This document shows positions 9,106 to 17,994 of a stretch of 64,000 nucleotides of DNA, in pieces. The position numbers were made by a program, and so were the translations under genes. Positions within the stretch are counted from its first letter, which is position 1, and each line of letters begins with the position of its first letter. The notes under the pieces were generated by a model. That model was not told where the DNA came from. It ran no database searches and saw only the letters and a list, made by a program, of their open reading frames with translations. Origin of the DNA: Anaerolineae bacterium (lineage in GTDB: Bacteria; Chloroflexota; Anaerolineae; Aggregatilineales; Phototrophicaceae); NCBI GenBank assembly GCA_017303635.1, contig JAFLCG010000005.1, positions 310,001 to 374,000 of the forward strand, written 5' to 3'.

Positions 9106-9244
9106 ATAAATTTAAGCGAATGGTACATCTGCGAAGCGAACTCAGCAACAAACCATCAGGGCGTGGCACTCGCATCCGATGATTATTGCGCTATCATCAA
9201 CAGAGTCAGAATATCAACATCAATGGACGTCACCGTGAGGACAT
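9106..9244. promoter_or_regulatory. Divergent promoter region between iolC-like and IclR genes
   Basis: This 139-base gap separates divergent genes. On the plus strand TTGCGC (9186-9191), a 17-base spacer and GAATAT (9209-9214) form a weak promoter for the regulator, and TGAGG lies just before its GTG start. No convincing palindromic IclR operator was found by eye, but this is where it should bind. Confidence 0.35.
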
Positions 9245-9994
9245 GTGACCGAAATACAATCACTGGCGCGGGGATTAATGATCCTCAACCACATGGCCGA
9301 GTCGGACTCCAGTCTCGGTGTGACCGAGTTGGCCTCGCTGCTGGAAGTCGATAAGAGCACCGCGTCTCGGCTCATCAAGACACTGATGGCTTATGACTAT
9401 GTGCAACCCGATCCTGGCAGCCGCCGTTATGTTCTGGGCAAAAAAGTAGTCCAGCTTAGTTGGCAGGTGCTGAACCGCCTCCCCCTGCGTGACTTTGTAC
9501 ACCCCACGCTCATGCGCCTGATGCAGCAAACCGGCGAATGTTCCCATGTGGCCGTCTATTCCCAAAAGCAGGTACTGGTCATCGAAGATGTGGATTCGCC
9601 GGCTCCCTTGCGCGTCGTCAGCGGGGCGGGTAGGCTCATCCCCATGCACTGCACTGCTCTGGGGAAATGCCTGCTGGCGTTTGCCCATATTCCGCTGCCG
9701 CCGGATCTACCCATGAAGACGGCGCGCACTATCATTGAGCGGGCCAACCTGCAAACCGAACTGGATCGTGTGCGCCAGCAGGGATTTGCCGTCGATGACG
9801 AAGAAAACGATATCGGGGTACGGTGTATTGCCGCACCGATCCTTGACCCCAGTGGAGAAGCAGCCGCTACCGTGGGAATCAGCGGCCCAACGGTACGCGT
9901 CACCCGGGAACGCATTCCAGCCCTGGCGGCGCTCGTGGTCGAAGCCGGCAAGGAATTATCAGCCCGCCTGCAGGAAACCCAGGCATCAGCTTAA
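9245..9994 (+). CDS. IclR family transcriptional regulator
   Basis: A 249-residue regulator. The N-terminal winged helix-turn-helix covers about residues 1-70 (LARGLMILNHM, GVTELASLLEVDKSTASRL). The IclR effector domain follows, with STCS-like features: HVAVYSQKQVLVIEDVD, a PMHCTALGKCLLAF segment near 135 and GVRCIAAPI near 200. The start is GTG at 9245 with GAGG four bases upstream. It lies between two divergent carbohydrate gene sets and is followed on its own strand by a class II aldolase and a PfkB kinase. It is therefore the obvious local regulator of both arms. Confidence 0.9.
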   Translation: MTEIQSLARGLMILNHMAESDSSLGVTELASLLEVDKSTASRLIKTLMAYDYVQPDPGSRRYVLGKKVVQLSWQVLNRLPLRDFVHPTLMRLMQQTGECSHVAVYSQKQVLVIEDVDSPAPLRVVSGAGRLIPMHCTALGKCLLAFAHIPLPPDLPMKTARTIIERANLQTELDRVRQQGFAVDDEENDIGVRCIAAPILDPSGEAAATVGISGPTVRVTRERIPALAALVVEAGKELSARLQETQASA

Positions 9995-10077
9995 TCCAAA
10001 GACGCAGTGGCGACCCGCCAGGTTGCCCGCTCATCCAAATTGTCTACCCAATCATGACCAGAAAGTGATAATCCACC

Positions 10078-10764
10078 ATGTACAACAACATCTCCCACAT
10101 CCGCGCTGAGATTGTCGAAGCCGCCCACCGCCTCTATGAGCGGCACCTGCTGGATAGTGCCGGGGGCAACCTGAGCGTGCGCGTCGATGACCGTCTGGTC
10201 TGCATGACCCCCCGCTACAGTGGTCAGCACCTCAAGTGGAACCTCAAACCGGAAGATGTACTGGTCGTCACCCTCGATGCTGAAATTGTGGATGGCACCG
10301 GTCAAATCTCCCGCGAATCCAAAGCTCACCTCCGGCTGCACCGCGAATTTGGCGCACCGGGTAATGCCGTCATCCATGCGCATGCCCGCAACGTGCTGGT
10401 CTTCGCCGCGATGAATATGCCCATGCCCGCCGTCTTGGAAGCCACCCGCAAATTTGGTGAAGTCCCCGTCGTCGAGTATGCCCCAGCACATACATCCAAT
10501 CTCTCGGACTCGATTGTCGAGGCGATCCGCCCGCAGGTCAGCCGGATCAATAAACAGGCGGCAGCAGCGATTGCTCCCTGGCATGGATTGTTCCTGATGG
10601 GCAAGGACCTGGAGAACGCCGCCGATGCCGTCGAACGGCTGGATACCAACGCCTATATCCTGATGATGTCCCGGCACCTCGGCGCGGATCACCTGATGAC
10701 CGATCAGCGCGCTCAGATGGAGCAAGCCGTCGCGGACTTTAATGCAAAGCACCCCGGCGCATGA
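10078..10764 (+). CDS. Class II aldolase/adducin family protein
   Basis: A 228-residue zinc aldolase-fold protein. It has the SAGGNLSVR phosphate-binding loop near residue 25, the acid/base region SRESKAHLRLH near 80, the metal-binding HAHARN near 100 and WHGLF near 168. The family covers fuculose-, ribulose-, rhamnulose- and methylthioribulose-phosphate enzymes, which cleave or epimerise a ketose 1-phosphate or dehydrate it. The next gene, a PfkB kinase, overlaps it by four bases (ATGA). The kinase probably makes the phosphate ester that this enzyme acts on, or phosphorylates its product. The specific sugar is not identifiable. Confidence 0.8.
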   Translation: MYNNISHIRAEIVEAAHRLYERHLLDSAGGNLSVRVDDRLVCMTPRYSGQHLKWNLKPEDVLVVTLDAEIVDGTGQISRESKAHLRLHREFGAPGNAVIHAHARNVLVFAAMNMPMPAVLEATRKFGEVPVVEYAPAHTSNLSDSIVEAIRPQVSRINKQAAAAIAPWHGLFLMGKDLENAADAVERLDTNAYILMMSRHLGADHLMTDQRAQMEQAVADFNAKHPGA

Positions 10765-11690
10765 TCGTCACGCTGACCCCCAACACCGCCACCGATCACA
10801 CGCTGTTCATTCCGCAGTGGGAGGCGGGCAAGACCGTGCGGGCCACCGCCTCCCTGTGGAGCATGGGTGGCAAGGCGACCGATGCCTCCTATATCCTGGG
10901 GGAGCTCGGCCTGCCCAGCCTGGCGTTAGGATTCGCCGCCGGTTCAACTGGCGACCGCGTCCGTGCCATGATGGAGTCTAAAGGGGTCACCGTCGACTTC
11001 ACCGCTGTGGGTGGCGAATCCCGGGTCAATACCATCATCATTGATGCGGCCACCGGGGCACAGACCACCATCACCACCAACACGCTGGAAATCACGCCCG
11101 CGCAGGTCGAAGCGCTCACCCATCGCCTGGTAGCAGTGCTGGAAGATGCCGATTGCCTGATCCTCGGCGGCACCCTGCCGCCGGGGTTGGCACCAGGACA
11201 ATTTGCCGCCTGGATTGATCTGGCACGGGATTACGGCGTACCGGTCATCTTCGATGCCTCCGGGCCATATCTGCGCGCCGGTATCGTCGCCCGCCCCACC
11301 TACATCAAACCCAACCGGGATGAACTGGGCGAACTCCTGGGCAGACCCATTCACACCCTTGACGACGCGCTGCAGGGCGGCCGCGAAGTTCTTGACCGCT
11401 ATGGTACTGCGCCTATCATTTCGCTCGGGAGTGAAGGGGGTCTGGCTGTGCTGCCGGATAAAGCCTACCGCGTCCCACCGCTGCCGATTGAGGTCGTCAG
11501 CGCCGCCGGAGCGGGTGATGGTGTGCTGGCAGGATTGGCCGCCTCGGTATTCCGCAGGCAGCCTATCGAGGACGGACTCCGCCTCGGCTTCGCCTGTGCC
11601 GCAGCTGTCTGCCTGATGCCGGGTACTGCCGAGTGCAAACGGGAAGATGTCGAGCGCCTGCAGTCGCAAATCACACTTGAAACCTTGTAA
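10761..11690 (+). CDS. PfkB family kinase, 1-phosphofructokinase/tagatose-6-phosphate kinase type
   Basis: A 309-residue ribokinase-fold enzyme of the FruK/LacC branch. It starts with VTLTPNTATDHTL, has GGKATDASYILGELG near residue 38, KPNRDELGELLG near 177, and the catalytic SAAGAGDGVLAG near 247 with the base Asp. FruK/LacC enzymes phosphorylate ketose 1- or 6-phosphates. The start overlaps the aldolase stop as ATGA, so the genes form a coupled pair in the IclR arm. Note the odd TDHTL where typical FruK has LD; substrate choice may differ. Confidence 0.82.
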   Translation: MIVTLTPNTATDHTLFIPQWEAGKTVRATASLWSMGGKATDASYILGELGLPSLALGFAAGSTGDRVRAMMESKGVTVDFTAVGGESRVNTIIIDAATGAQTTITTNTLEITPAQVEALTHRLVAVLEDADCLILGGTLPPGLAPGQFAAWIDLARDYGVPVIFDASGPYLRAGIVARPTYIKPNRDELGELLGRPIHTLDDALQGGREVLDRYGTAPIISLGSEGGLAVLPDKAYRVPPLPIEVVSAAGAGDGVLAGLAASVFRRQPIEDGLRLGFACAAAVCLMPGTAECKREDVERLQSQITLETL

Positions 11691-11758
11691 CATCCCCGTC
11701 CCCAAAAACGAATAACCCTCTGTAGACCTGTATCGCGCGATCACAGGACCAATCCTGA

Positions 11759-12343
11759 ATGAGTCAACCGAGTCCGCTGCGGCGGTTCATTGCGGAAGAA
11801 AGCGAGTCGTTGATGAGGACGTTGCGCCTCTATCTCTACCGCGCGGGGTTAGCCCGTGCGGAGACGACCATGGATTCTGCTGCCAGCGAGTTACTCAATG
11901 ATGTGGTTGCGGAGGCGCTCATGCATGAAAATCGCTTTCGGACCGATGGCCAGCCGCGTGCCTGGTTGCTCGGCATCGCCGGGAATCTCATCAGGCGGCG
12001 ACAAGTCGATCACGCTAAACGAATGCGCCGAGAGCCGCTCGTTCGAGATCTGTATGGACCGGATAGTGATGACCTGAGCGATGACGACCTGTTTGACCGC
12101 GTCGCTGAACTGGCGAACGCCATTGATGACGATGAACCCGGTGCTGAAGGCCGTATCCGCGATATGCTTCGGCCGCTGCCCCCGGCTGACCAGGAAGTCA
12201 TCTGGTTGGCCGTCATCCAAGGGCTGGATGGCGATGCTGTCGGGCGAGCACTTGGGATCAAACCGGCGACAGCCCGGGTGCGGCTCCACCGGGCGCTGCA
12301 CCGACTGCGCCAGCACCTGCAGCAGGAGGTGGCACATGACTAA
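11759..12343 (+). CDS. ECF-type RNA polymerase sigma factor
   Basis: A 194-residue sigma-70 family protein. Region 2 lies near residues 40-95 (DVVAEALMHENRFR, GQPRAWLLGIAGNLIRRRQ). After an acidic linker rich in Asp, region 4 lies near 135-190 (LPPADQEVIWLAVIQGLDGDAVGRALG, ARVRLHRALHRLRQHL). It directs RNA polymerase to a small regulon, probably in response to an envelope signal. AGGACC precedes the ATG. The gene overlaps the next one by eight bases, and that protein is the likely membrane-bound partner. Confidence 0.88.
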   Translation: MSQPSPLRRFIAEESESLMRTLRLYLYRAGLARAETTMDSAASELLNDVVAEALMHENRFRTDGQPRAWLLGIAGNLIRRRQVDHAKRMRREPLVRDLYGPDSDDLSDDDLFDRVAELANAIDDDEPGAEGRIRDMLRPLPPADQEVIWLAVIQGLDGDAVGRALGIKPATARVRLHRALHRLRQHLQQEVAHD

Positions 12344-13751
12344 CCGAACCCGGCGCGATCCACGCCAGCTCCAACGCGAAAAACTACTCTTCCGTTACAC
12401 CAGCGCCCTCGAACGGGGTGACTTTGACACCGTTGCCAATGTCCTGCAGGAAGCCCAACGGGATGCCAGCCTGGCAGCCATGTTGAATGATCTGGATGAA
12501 GCACTCGCGGCAGAGCTGCCAGTCATCCGGGCCTCCAGCAACCACCGGAAACCTATACCGGAAACTCGTTCGCCAATCGCCAATCGTCAGGGGCAGACAG
12601 TCAGAACTCGCCCGGTATATCCCTATACATTGGCGGCAGCCATAGTGGTGGTGGCGCTGTTTGCCGGAATCCTGTTATTCGACCGACCTACCACTCCAAC
12701 AGAGACAGTCACACCAGCATCCATCGCCCAGAATCCTGAACCAACCGGAACACCCTTCCCGGTTGTAACGCCTACCTATATCCGGGTCGGTTCCGATGTG
12801 CCAGTTCCCACGCAGATTGGGCAGCCAATGATCTTGTGTGATGGTCTGGTTAACCCGTCCGATGGAGCCAATCTGTTCATTGCACCCGACCCTAACGCCC
12901 GGTTAATCACCCGCCTGCCATCGGGTGCAATGCTGCAAATCATGGATATGGGCTATAGCCCTGAAAATAGCATCGGCAGCCCGGTCTGGTTTCAGGTCAA
13001 TGCTCTGATGGAGTCCGGCAATCTGGTTGGTTGGATGAATGAGTCGACCATCTCACTATTGACGAACTGCCCTGAGATCAGCAATAGCCTGGAAATCTTC
13101 TTACCGACCCCGATCTCACCAGTCATCATCAATGATGCAAACAGGATCGAGCAATATGTGCTAGCGGAGGATGTCGGCCAGATCCCAGCCGGAATGCCTC
13201 TCACCGTCACCAGGGGCTACTTCGATGGTGAAACCTGGCGCTATGAAGTCCAGGTCATAGAAGGTCAAGTTGAGGAGGTCAGTCTGGGGCAAATCCTTCA
13301 ACTCATAGACGAAGAACCCATCACCGTCATGGGTAGCTGTACGCTGACGGTTGGCAGCCGCCAGGCCAGGCTCTTCCTCGCCCCAGACCCCGCCAGCCAG
13401 ATATTGATTGCCATCGAGCCTGAATCCGAGCTGATCGGCACCATCATTACCAATGTCATCATGCCGGACGGCGCCAACTGGCTCTTGGTCTCTCTGGATA
13501 GTTCGCCATCGATCAGTGGCTGGCTCAACCGCGATGACTTACGCAACCGGCAAATCGCTTGTAGTCCACTGATGTCCAGCGCCTATATGATGCCGATGGG
13601 CTTCGGCGCCCTGTCCGTGATGCCGTCTGAAATCGGGTCACTGGCCGCCCCTGCGATGCAGCCACCCACCGTAACACCCGATGTGCCTATGGAAACCGTC
13701 ACTGTGACCTCTACCCCTATCTACACACCGACCTGGACACCCACCCCTTAA
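12336..13751 (+). CDS. Membrane protein with SH3-like domains, probable anti-sigma partner
   Basis: About 471 residues. A charged cytoplasmic N-terminus of about 95 residues contains repeated acidic helices (SALERGDFDTVANVLQ, LNDLDEALAAELP). One transmembrane helix follows near 102-122 (YTLAAAIVVVALFAGILL). The extracellular part has at least two bacterial SH3-like modules (LFIAPDPNARLITRLPSG and ARLFLAPDPASQIL) and a Thr/Pro tail. The start at 12336 has AGGAGG six bases upstream and overlaps the sigma gene stop. Position and topology suggest an anti-sigma factor that senses the cell wall, but no zinc anti-sigma motif (HxxxCxxC) is present, so the role is inferred. Confidence 0.72.
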   Translation: MTNRTRRDPRQLQREKLLFRYTSALERGDFDTVANVLQEAQRDASLAAMLNDLDEALAAELPVIRASSNHRKPIPETRSPIANRQGQTVRTRPVYPYTLAAAIVVVALFAGILLFDRPTTPTETVTPASIAQNPEPTGTPFPVVTPTYIRVGSDVPVPTQIGQPMILCDGLVNPSDGANLFIAPDPNARLITRLPSGAMLQIMDMGYSPENSIGSPVWFQVNALMESGNLVGWMNESTISLLTNCPEISNSLEIFLPTPISPVIINDANRIEQYVLAEDVGQIPAGMPLTVTRGYFDGETWRYEVQVIEGQVEEVSLGQILQLIDEEPITVMGSCTLTVGSRQARLFLAPDPASQILIAIEPESELIGTIITNVIMPDGANWLLVSLDSSPSISGWLNRDDLRNRQIACSPLMSSAYMMPMGFGALSVMPSEIGSLAAPAMQPPTVTPDVPMETVTVTSTPIYTPTWTPTP

Positions 13752-13763
13752 CCCACTCAACAC

Positions 13764-13792
13764 AACGGGCGCACCAATCGAGTGCGCCCGTT
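13764..13792. terminator. Stem-loop between convergent genes
   Basis: An 11-base perfect stem (arm AACGGGCGCAC, loop CAATCGA). It lies between the SH3 protein gene and the convergent rhamnose isomerase gene. No long T tract follows on either strand, so it is a weak or Rho-assisted terminator. Confidence 0.55.
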
Positions 13793-13825
13793 CATGAATC
13801 GCTCTCTATTTCCTTCTCTGCCGCT

Positions 13826-15040
13826 TTACTGGATGGCGCTTCCCGCCTGTACCGCGATCCCGCGATCTTCCGCCACCTTCTTGACGTACCCATCGGCGCG
13901 ATAGGCGGCGACTGGGTCCGGGTGACGCCCCATCTCCATCCGCACCTGGGCCAACAGCGGCCGAACATCTGTCTGGAATGCATCGACCAACACGCCGTGT
14001 GCGCCCAACACATCCCCAGACTGCTGAATCTCACGCAGCTTGCCATAATTGACGATCAGCGCCTTCGCATAGGCCGTCTGGCAGTTGAGGACGCTCACCA
14101 GCATCGCCTCCAGCTTCGGTTCGATGTTGTGGCTCTGGTCGATCATGTACGCCACGTCATTGGCCGCCTCACCAGTCGCCACCAGTTCTGTATAAATCTC
14201 AAACAGTTCAAACGGATTATTGGTACCGACGATCAGATCATCATCCGCGTACCGCCGTGCATTCAGGTGGAACCCGCCCAAACGCCCCTCATCCAGCAGG
14301 AACGAAACGATATGTGCGATATTCGTCCCCTGCGCATGATGTCCTGTATCGACCAGCACCTGCGCCTTCTCCCCGCACTTGAGCGCCATGGCATAGGCCA
14401 TGCCCCAGTCGGCCAGGTCGGTATGATAAAAAGCCGGTTCAAAGAACTTATACTCGATCAGCATGCGTCCGTTCGCGGGCAAATACCTGTGCGTCTCGAC
14501 CAGCGCCGACTCCAGCAGACGCTTGCGGGCGCTAATGCTGTCCTGCCCGGCGTAGTTGGTGCCGTCCGCGAACCACAGGCTCAGGAGTGTGCTGCCCACC
14601 TTCGGCATAATCTCGCAGCACTCGATCATGTGCGCCATCGCCTCTTCCCGCACCACCGATGAGGGATTGGTCAGGCTGCCCAGCTTATAAATGTCATCCT
14701 GGAAGAAGTTCGGGTTGACCGCACCGATGCTGATGCCCTTGGACTTCGCCTCCTGTGCCAGCCCGGCGTAGTCATCCACCTTATCCCAGGGGATATGCAC
14801 CGCGATCGAAGGAGCAATTCCGGTCAACTGGTGGATGTAAGCCGCATCCGCGATCTTCTCATGGATATTGCGCGCCGCTCCCGGCCATGCGAACACCTTG
14901 AAGCGTGTACCGCCATTGCCGTAACCCCACGACGGCGTTTCAATGTGTTGTTTCTTCAACTTGGCTTTGACCGCTTCAACATCAATCCCTTGTTGAGTCA
15001 AACGCTCTGCCAGACGTTCATAATCAGCCGTGTAAGTCAT
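13826..15040 (-). CDS. rhaI: L-rhamnose/sugar isomerase
   Basis: A 404-residue TIM-barrel isomerase of the Pseudomonas stutzeri / Gram-positive RhaI type. It has [10 protein letters not shown] near residue 38, [11 protein letters not shown] near 82, and metal/substrate segments [15 protein letters not shown] near 195 (Glu), [13 protein letters not shown] near 228 (Asp, His) and [14 protein letters not shown] near 255. It converts L-rhamnose to L-rhamnulose, and this branch often accepts other aldoses. A clear AAAAGGAT precedes the ATG. It is divergent from a rhamnulokinase gene across a 380-base gap, and an aldolase lies just beyond. Isomerase, kinase and aldolase together make a minimal rhamnose pathway. 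Confidence 0.88.
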   Translation of the reverse strand: MTYTADYERLAERLTQQGIDVEAVKAKLKKQHIETPSWGYGNGGTRFKVFAWPGAARNIHEKIADAAYIHQLTGIAPSIAVHIPWDKVDDYAGLAQEAKSKGISIGAVNPNFFQDDIYKLGSLTNPSSVVREEAMAHMIECCEIMPKVGSTLLSLWFADGTNYAGQDSISARKRLLESALVETHRYLPANGRMLIEYKFFEPAFYHTDLADWGMAYAMALKCGEKAQVLVDTGHHAQGTNIAHIVSFLLDEGRLGGFHLNARRYADDDLIVGTNNPFELFEIYTELVATGEAANDVAYMIDQSHNIEPKLEAMLVSVLNCQTAYAKALIVNYGKLREIQQSGDVLGAHGVLVDAFQTDVRPLLAQVRMEMGRHPDPVAAYRADGYVKKVAEDRGIAVQAGSAIQ

Positions 15041-15421
15041 GATGCCAATCCTTTTCTAAAATCATCTGTAGACAACGAATAAGGCAATTAGAACCCTACA
15101 ATCCCTCCTCCGCAAACCAACTTGGTCAACCTGCGGGAGAGTTTCCTGTGCCGCATTGGGCTAACCGTCTCTTTGCATTCTTTGCACGTGCTCCAAAATT
15201 CTGATCTTGGCGTCTTGGCGGTTCAAACGATGGTCTTGGATATGTATGCAGTTTCTTCTTCTTTGCTTGATTCCTATCTTAACTCTGTTTCTCTGCCTTC
15301 TCCGCCTCTCTGCAGTAATTCCTGTGCTGCCGTTTGGTATACCCCCACTGGTGGACGATAGCGCAGACCGCGTTAGAATAGGGAGGTATAGAGATCTTTC
15401 ATCAAAGAGTTGTTGAATAAC
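15041..15421. other. Intergenic region between rhaI and rhaB
   Basis: This 381-base gap between divergent genes contains no credible gene. It holds a CTCTG-rich dispersed repeat at about 15281-15320 and a possible weak promoter for rhaB ending in TAGAAT near 15374. GGGAGG follows but is too far from the ATG at 15422 to serve as its ribosome site. No clear rhamnose-regulator operator was seen. Confidence 0.4.
15281..15320. repeat. CTCTG-rich dispersed repeat
   Basis: Contains CTCTGTTTCTCTGCC and CTCTCTGCAGTAATT. It is related to the copies near 24535, 41160, 49100, 50600 and 52430 in this window. All copies lie between genes. Confidence 0.55.
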
Positions 15422-16861
15422 ATGGCACAAAAACGAGTTGTCGCGCTGGATGTCGGCGGTGAATCCGGGCGCAGTATGGTCGCCAGTTTTGATGGCAGTC
15501 GGTTACAGGTTGAAGAAGTCTACCGCTTCCCCAATGTCGCCGTCCAAGCGGGCGGCACCCTGTTTTGGGATGCTCTCCGCATCTGGCATGATCTGCAGCA
15601 AGGCATCAAAGCCGCCGGGCATGATATCGCCTCCATTGGCTTGGATACCTGGGGCGTGGATTTTGCCCTGCTCGACCGCGCCGATAACCTGATCGGCAAT
15701 CCCATCCATTACCGCGATAAGTCCTGGGAAGGCATGATGGAATGGGTGGCGGAGAACGTCACCCCGCGCCGTGACCTGTACAACCGCACCGCCCTGCAGT
15801 TCATGGCTCCCAATGGCCTCTGGCGGTTGGCATATCTGGTGAAGACCCAGAGTCCCATCCTCGAGCAGGCCCACACCTACCTCACCTTCCCCGACCTGTT
15901 CCACTTCTGGATGACCGGCACCAAATCCTGCGAGATGACCCACGCAAGCACACACATGATCTACAACCCTCACATCGGCGGTTGGGACATGGAACTGCTG
16001 CAAAAGATGAAATTTCCCACGAACATCTTCACCGAGATCATCCCGCCGGGGACCCGCATCGGCGCCTATAACGGCATTCCCGTGACTGCGGTCGCCACCC
16101 ATGATACCGGCAGCGCCGTGGTCGGCGTCCCGACCACGACCGAAGATTACGCCTACCTCAGCAGCGGCACCTGGAGCCTGATGGGGCTGGAAAATCGCCA
16201 GCCCATCATCTCCGATGTTGCCTATGAAGCCAATATCGCCAACGAAGGCGGCTACAACAACACATTCCGCTTCCTCAAAAACATCAGCGGAATGTGGCTG
16301 GTGCAGCAGTGTCGCTCGGCCTGGATCGACTCCGGAACCACCTACGAGTATGCCGACCTCGCCGCCATGGCGGCCTCAGCCACACCCTTCCGCAGCTTCA
16401 TTGATGTAGATGCCGTCGAGTTCTACGGCGTGGGTGACTACCCCGCCCTCATCCGCGAATACTGCCAGCGGACAAATCAACCGGTGCCGGAAACCGTCGG
16501 CCAGGTCATGCGGACGATCTACGACAGTCTGGCGATGAAGTACCGTTACGTTCTCGACCTGCTCATCAGCGCCGCCGGGCGCACCGTCAACCGGCTGCAT
16601 ATCATCGGCGGCGGCTCCAAAAACGCCCTGCTCTGCCAGATGACCGCCAATGCCATCGCCCGCCCGGTCGTCGCTGGCCCCACCGAAGCCACCGCCATCG
16701 GCAACGCGCTGGTGCAGTTCATCAGCCTCGGCGAGATCGCCAATCTGGCGGAAGCCCGTTCCATGCTCGCCCGCGATCCTGAACTGCGGCACTATGAGCC
16801 GCAAAATGTGAACGACTGGGAAGCCGCCTATCAACGCTATCGGCAAATAGTCAATTTGTAA
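15422..16861 (+). CDS. rhaB: Rhamnulokinase (FGGY family)
   Basis: About 479 residues. The FGGY N-terminal phosphate loop reads ALDVGGESGRSM, as in RhaB, followed by GLDTWGVDFALLD near 80, HDTGSAVVGVP near 220, YLSSGTWSLMG near 240 and the C-terminal IIGGGSKNALLCQMTA near 385. It phosphorylates L-rhamnulose at O1. The ATG at 15422 is preferred over an upstream TTG at 15410 because homologous kinases begin just before the AxDVG strand. The first of two RhaB-type kinases here; the other lies at 41426-42859. An aldolase follows 133 bases downstream. Confidence 0.88.
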   Translation: MAQKRVVALDVGGESGRSMVASFDGSRLQVEEVYRFPNVAVQAGGTLFWDALRIWHDLQQGIKAAGHDIASIGLDTWGVDFALLDRADNLIGNPIHYRDKSWEGMMEWVAENVTPRRDLYNRTALQFMAPNGLWRLAYLVKTQSPILEQAHTYLTFPDLFHFWMTGTKSCEMTHASTHMIYNPHIGGWDMELLQKMKFPTNIFTEIIPPGTRIGAYNGIPVTAVATHDTGSAVVGVPTTTEDYAYLSSGTWSLMGLENRQPIISDVAYEANIANEGGYNNTFRFLKNISGMWLVQQCRSAWIDSGTTYEYADLAAMAASATPFRSFIDVDAVEFYGVGDYPALIREYCQRTNQPVPETVGQVMRTIYDSLAMKYRYVLDLLISAAGRTVNRLHIIGGGSKNALLCQMTANAIARPVVAGPTEATAIGNALVQFISLGEIANLAEARSMLARDPELRHYEPQNVNDWEAAYQRYRQIVNL

Positions 16862-16889
16862 TCTACCGTAACTGCTCAGGCACCTTCTT

Positions 16890-16965
16890 GGTCACTCGAC
16901 TCTTGCTCCCCTCTACCAGCCGTCTTCGGCGTTTGGGAGAGGGGTTGGGGGTGAGGGCTGAATAG
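16890..16965. repeat. CCCCTCT...GAGAGGGG dispersed repeat
   Basis: An imperfect inverted repeat (TCCCCTCTACC then GGGAGAGGGG and GGGGGTGAGGGCT) in the rhaB-aldolase gap. Related copies lie at 24221-24275 and 56900-56940. It has the form of a widespread intergenic hairpin repeat. Confidence 0.5.
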
Positions 16966-16994
16966 TTACAACCGATCACACACAGAGGATGATC

Positions 16995-17762
16995 ATGACA
17001 GACAAACGCACCCAACTACTCGATGTCACCCGCGCCATTGGCAGGCCGGAGAACAACTTCGTCATCATCGGTGAGGGCAATACGTCCTGCCGTGTCGATG
17101 CCGACACCTTCCTCATCAAAGCCAGTGGTCAGCAGATGAACGGCATCACCCCGGAAGGCTTCGTCGCCGTCCAGTTCGCCCCCATTCTGGCCATGTTGGA
17201 AGAATCCCCCGGCGATCTGGCCGCACAGAAAGCTGTCATGAACGGCGCCAAGGCCGACCCCTCCGAAAAAGGCACCCCCTCGGTCGAAGTCACCGTCCAT
17301 GCCATGCTGCTGACCGAGTGCAACGTGGATTGGGTGGTGCATACCCACGCTATCGCCGTCAATCAAATTCTCTGCAGCAATAAAGCGCGTGTCTTCGCCG
17401 AGAACCGCATGTTCCCGGATGAAGCCGTCCTCTGTGGGCCGGAGTCAGTCTTTGTGCCCTACGTCGATCCCGGTCTGCCGCTGGCGCTGGCGATCCGCGC
17501 CGGTGTGCGTGACTATATGAAAACGCATGGGGAAGCTCCGAAAGTCATCCTGCTGCAAAACCATGGGGTATTCGCCCTCGGCAAGACCGCTGCCGAAGCG
17601 ATGAACGTCCATGCCATGTGCAACAAAGCCGCCCAAATCTTCGTCGGAGCCTGCGCCGTCGGGGAGCCGCAGTTCCTCTCGCCGGAGGAAGTCCGCCATA
17701 TCACTCAGCGCCCGGATGAAATCTATCGCCGCAAGTTGTTTGAGGAAAAGAGCAGCGGGTAA
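16995..17762 (+). CDS. Class II aldolase, probable rhamnulose-1-phosphate aldolase
   Basis: A 255-residue class II aldolase-fold protein. It has GEGNTSCRVD near residue 22, FLIKASGQQM near 36, the zinc-binding HTHAIAVNQ near 115 and LLQNHGVFALGKT near 183 with a further histidine. It resembles the aldolase half of the bifunctional RhaD/YuxG enzyme, and its place after rhaI and rhaB fits cleavage of L-rhamnulose 1-phosphate to dihydroxyacetone phosphate and L-lactaldehyde. The start is ATG 16995 with GAGG six bases upstream; the ATG at 16989 directly abuts that GAGG. No lactaldehyde dehydrogenase domain is fused. Other ketose-phosphate substrates remain possible. Confidence 0.78.
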   Translation: MTDKRTQLLDVTRAIGRPENNFVIIGEGNTSCRVDADTFLIKASGQQMNGITPEGFVAVQFAPILAMLEESPGDLAAQKAVMNGAKADPSEKGTPSVEVTVHAMLLTECNVDWVVHTHAIAVNQILCSNKARVFAENRMFPDEAVLCGPESVFVPYVDPGLPLALAIRAGVRDYMKTHGEAPKVILLQNHGVFALGKTAAEAMNVHAMCNKAAQIFVGACAVGEPQFLSPEEVRHITQRPDEIYRRKLFEEKSSG

Positions 17763-17848
17763 CAGATGGCCGGTTTCCGGTCGGGCTCCCAGCGACCCGC
17801 TCTATTGAATTACAACAACTGAGTTAGGCAGTGAGAGGCAATTTGTAG

Positions 17849-17868
17849 GGACGCCATGAATGGCGTCC
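17849..17868. repeat. CTAC-flanked hairpin repeat
   Basis: The arms GGACGCCAT and ATGGCGTCC form a nine-base perfect stem, with TTGTAG outside. It belongs to the same loose family as the hairpins at 40271-40290, 41282-41317, 41388-41410 and 45058-45077. It lies in the 230-base gap after the aldolase, which otherwise shows nothing I recognise. Confidence 0.5.
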
Positions 17869-17994
17869 GCCAACCTTTCCCCCTCAAGTGCATAAGTCAG
17901 AGCAACAATTTTCCGTGTTCGGGCAGCAATAATCTCATGCTGCCTTTTCTCAGCACGCAGCACTTCGTACCCAGCACTGTCTTCTCACTAATCG

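Noticed and set aside
12081..12335. N-terminal extension of the SH3 membrane protein
   Set aside because: It is a frame shadow of the sigma factor gene; an AGGAGG directly before ATG 12336 sets the start.
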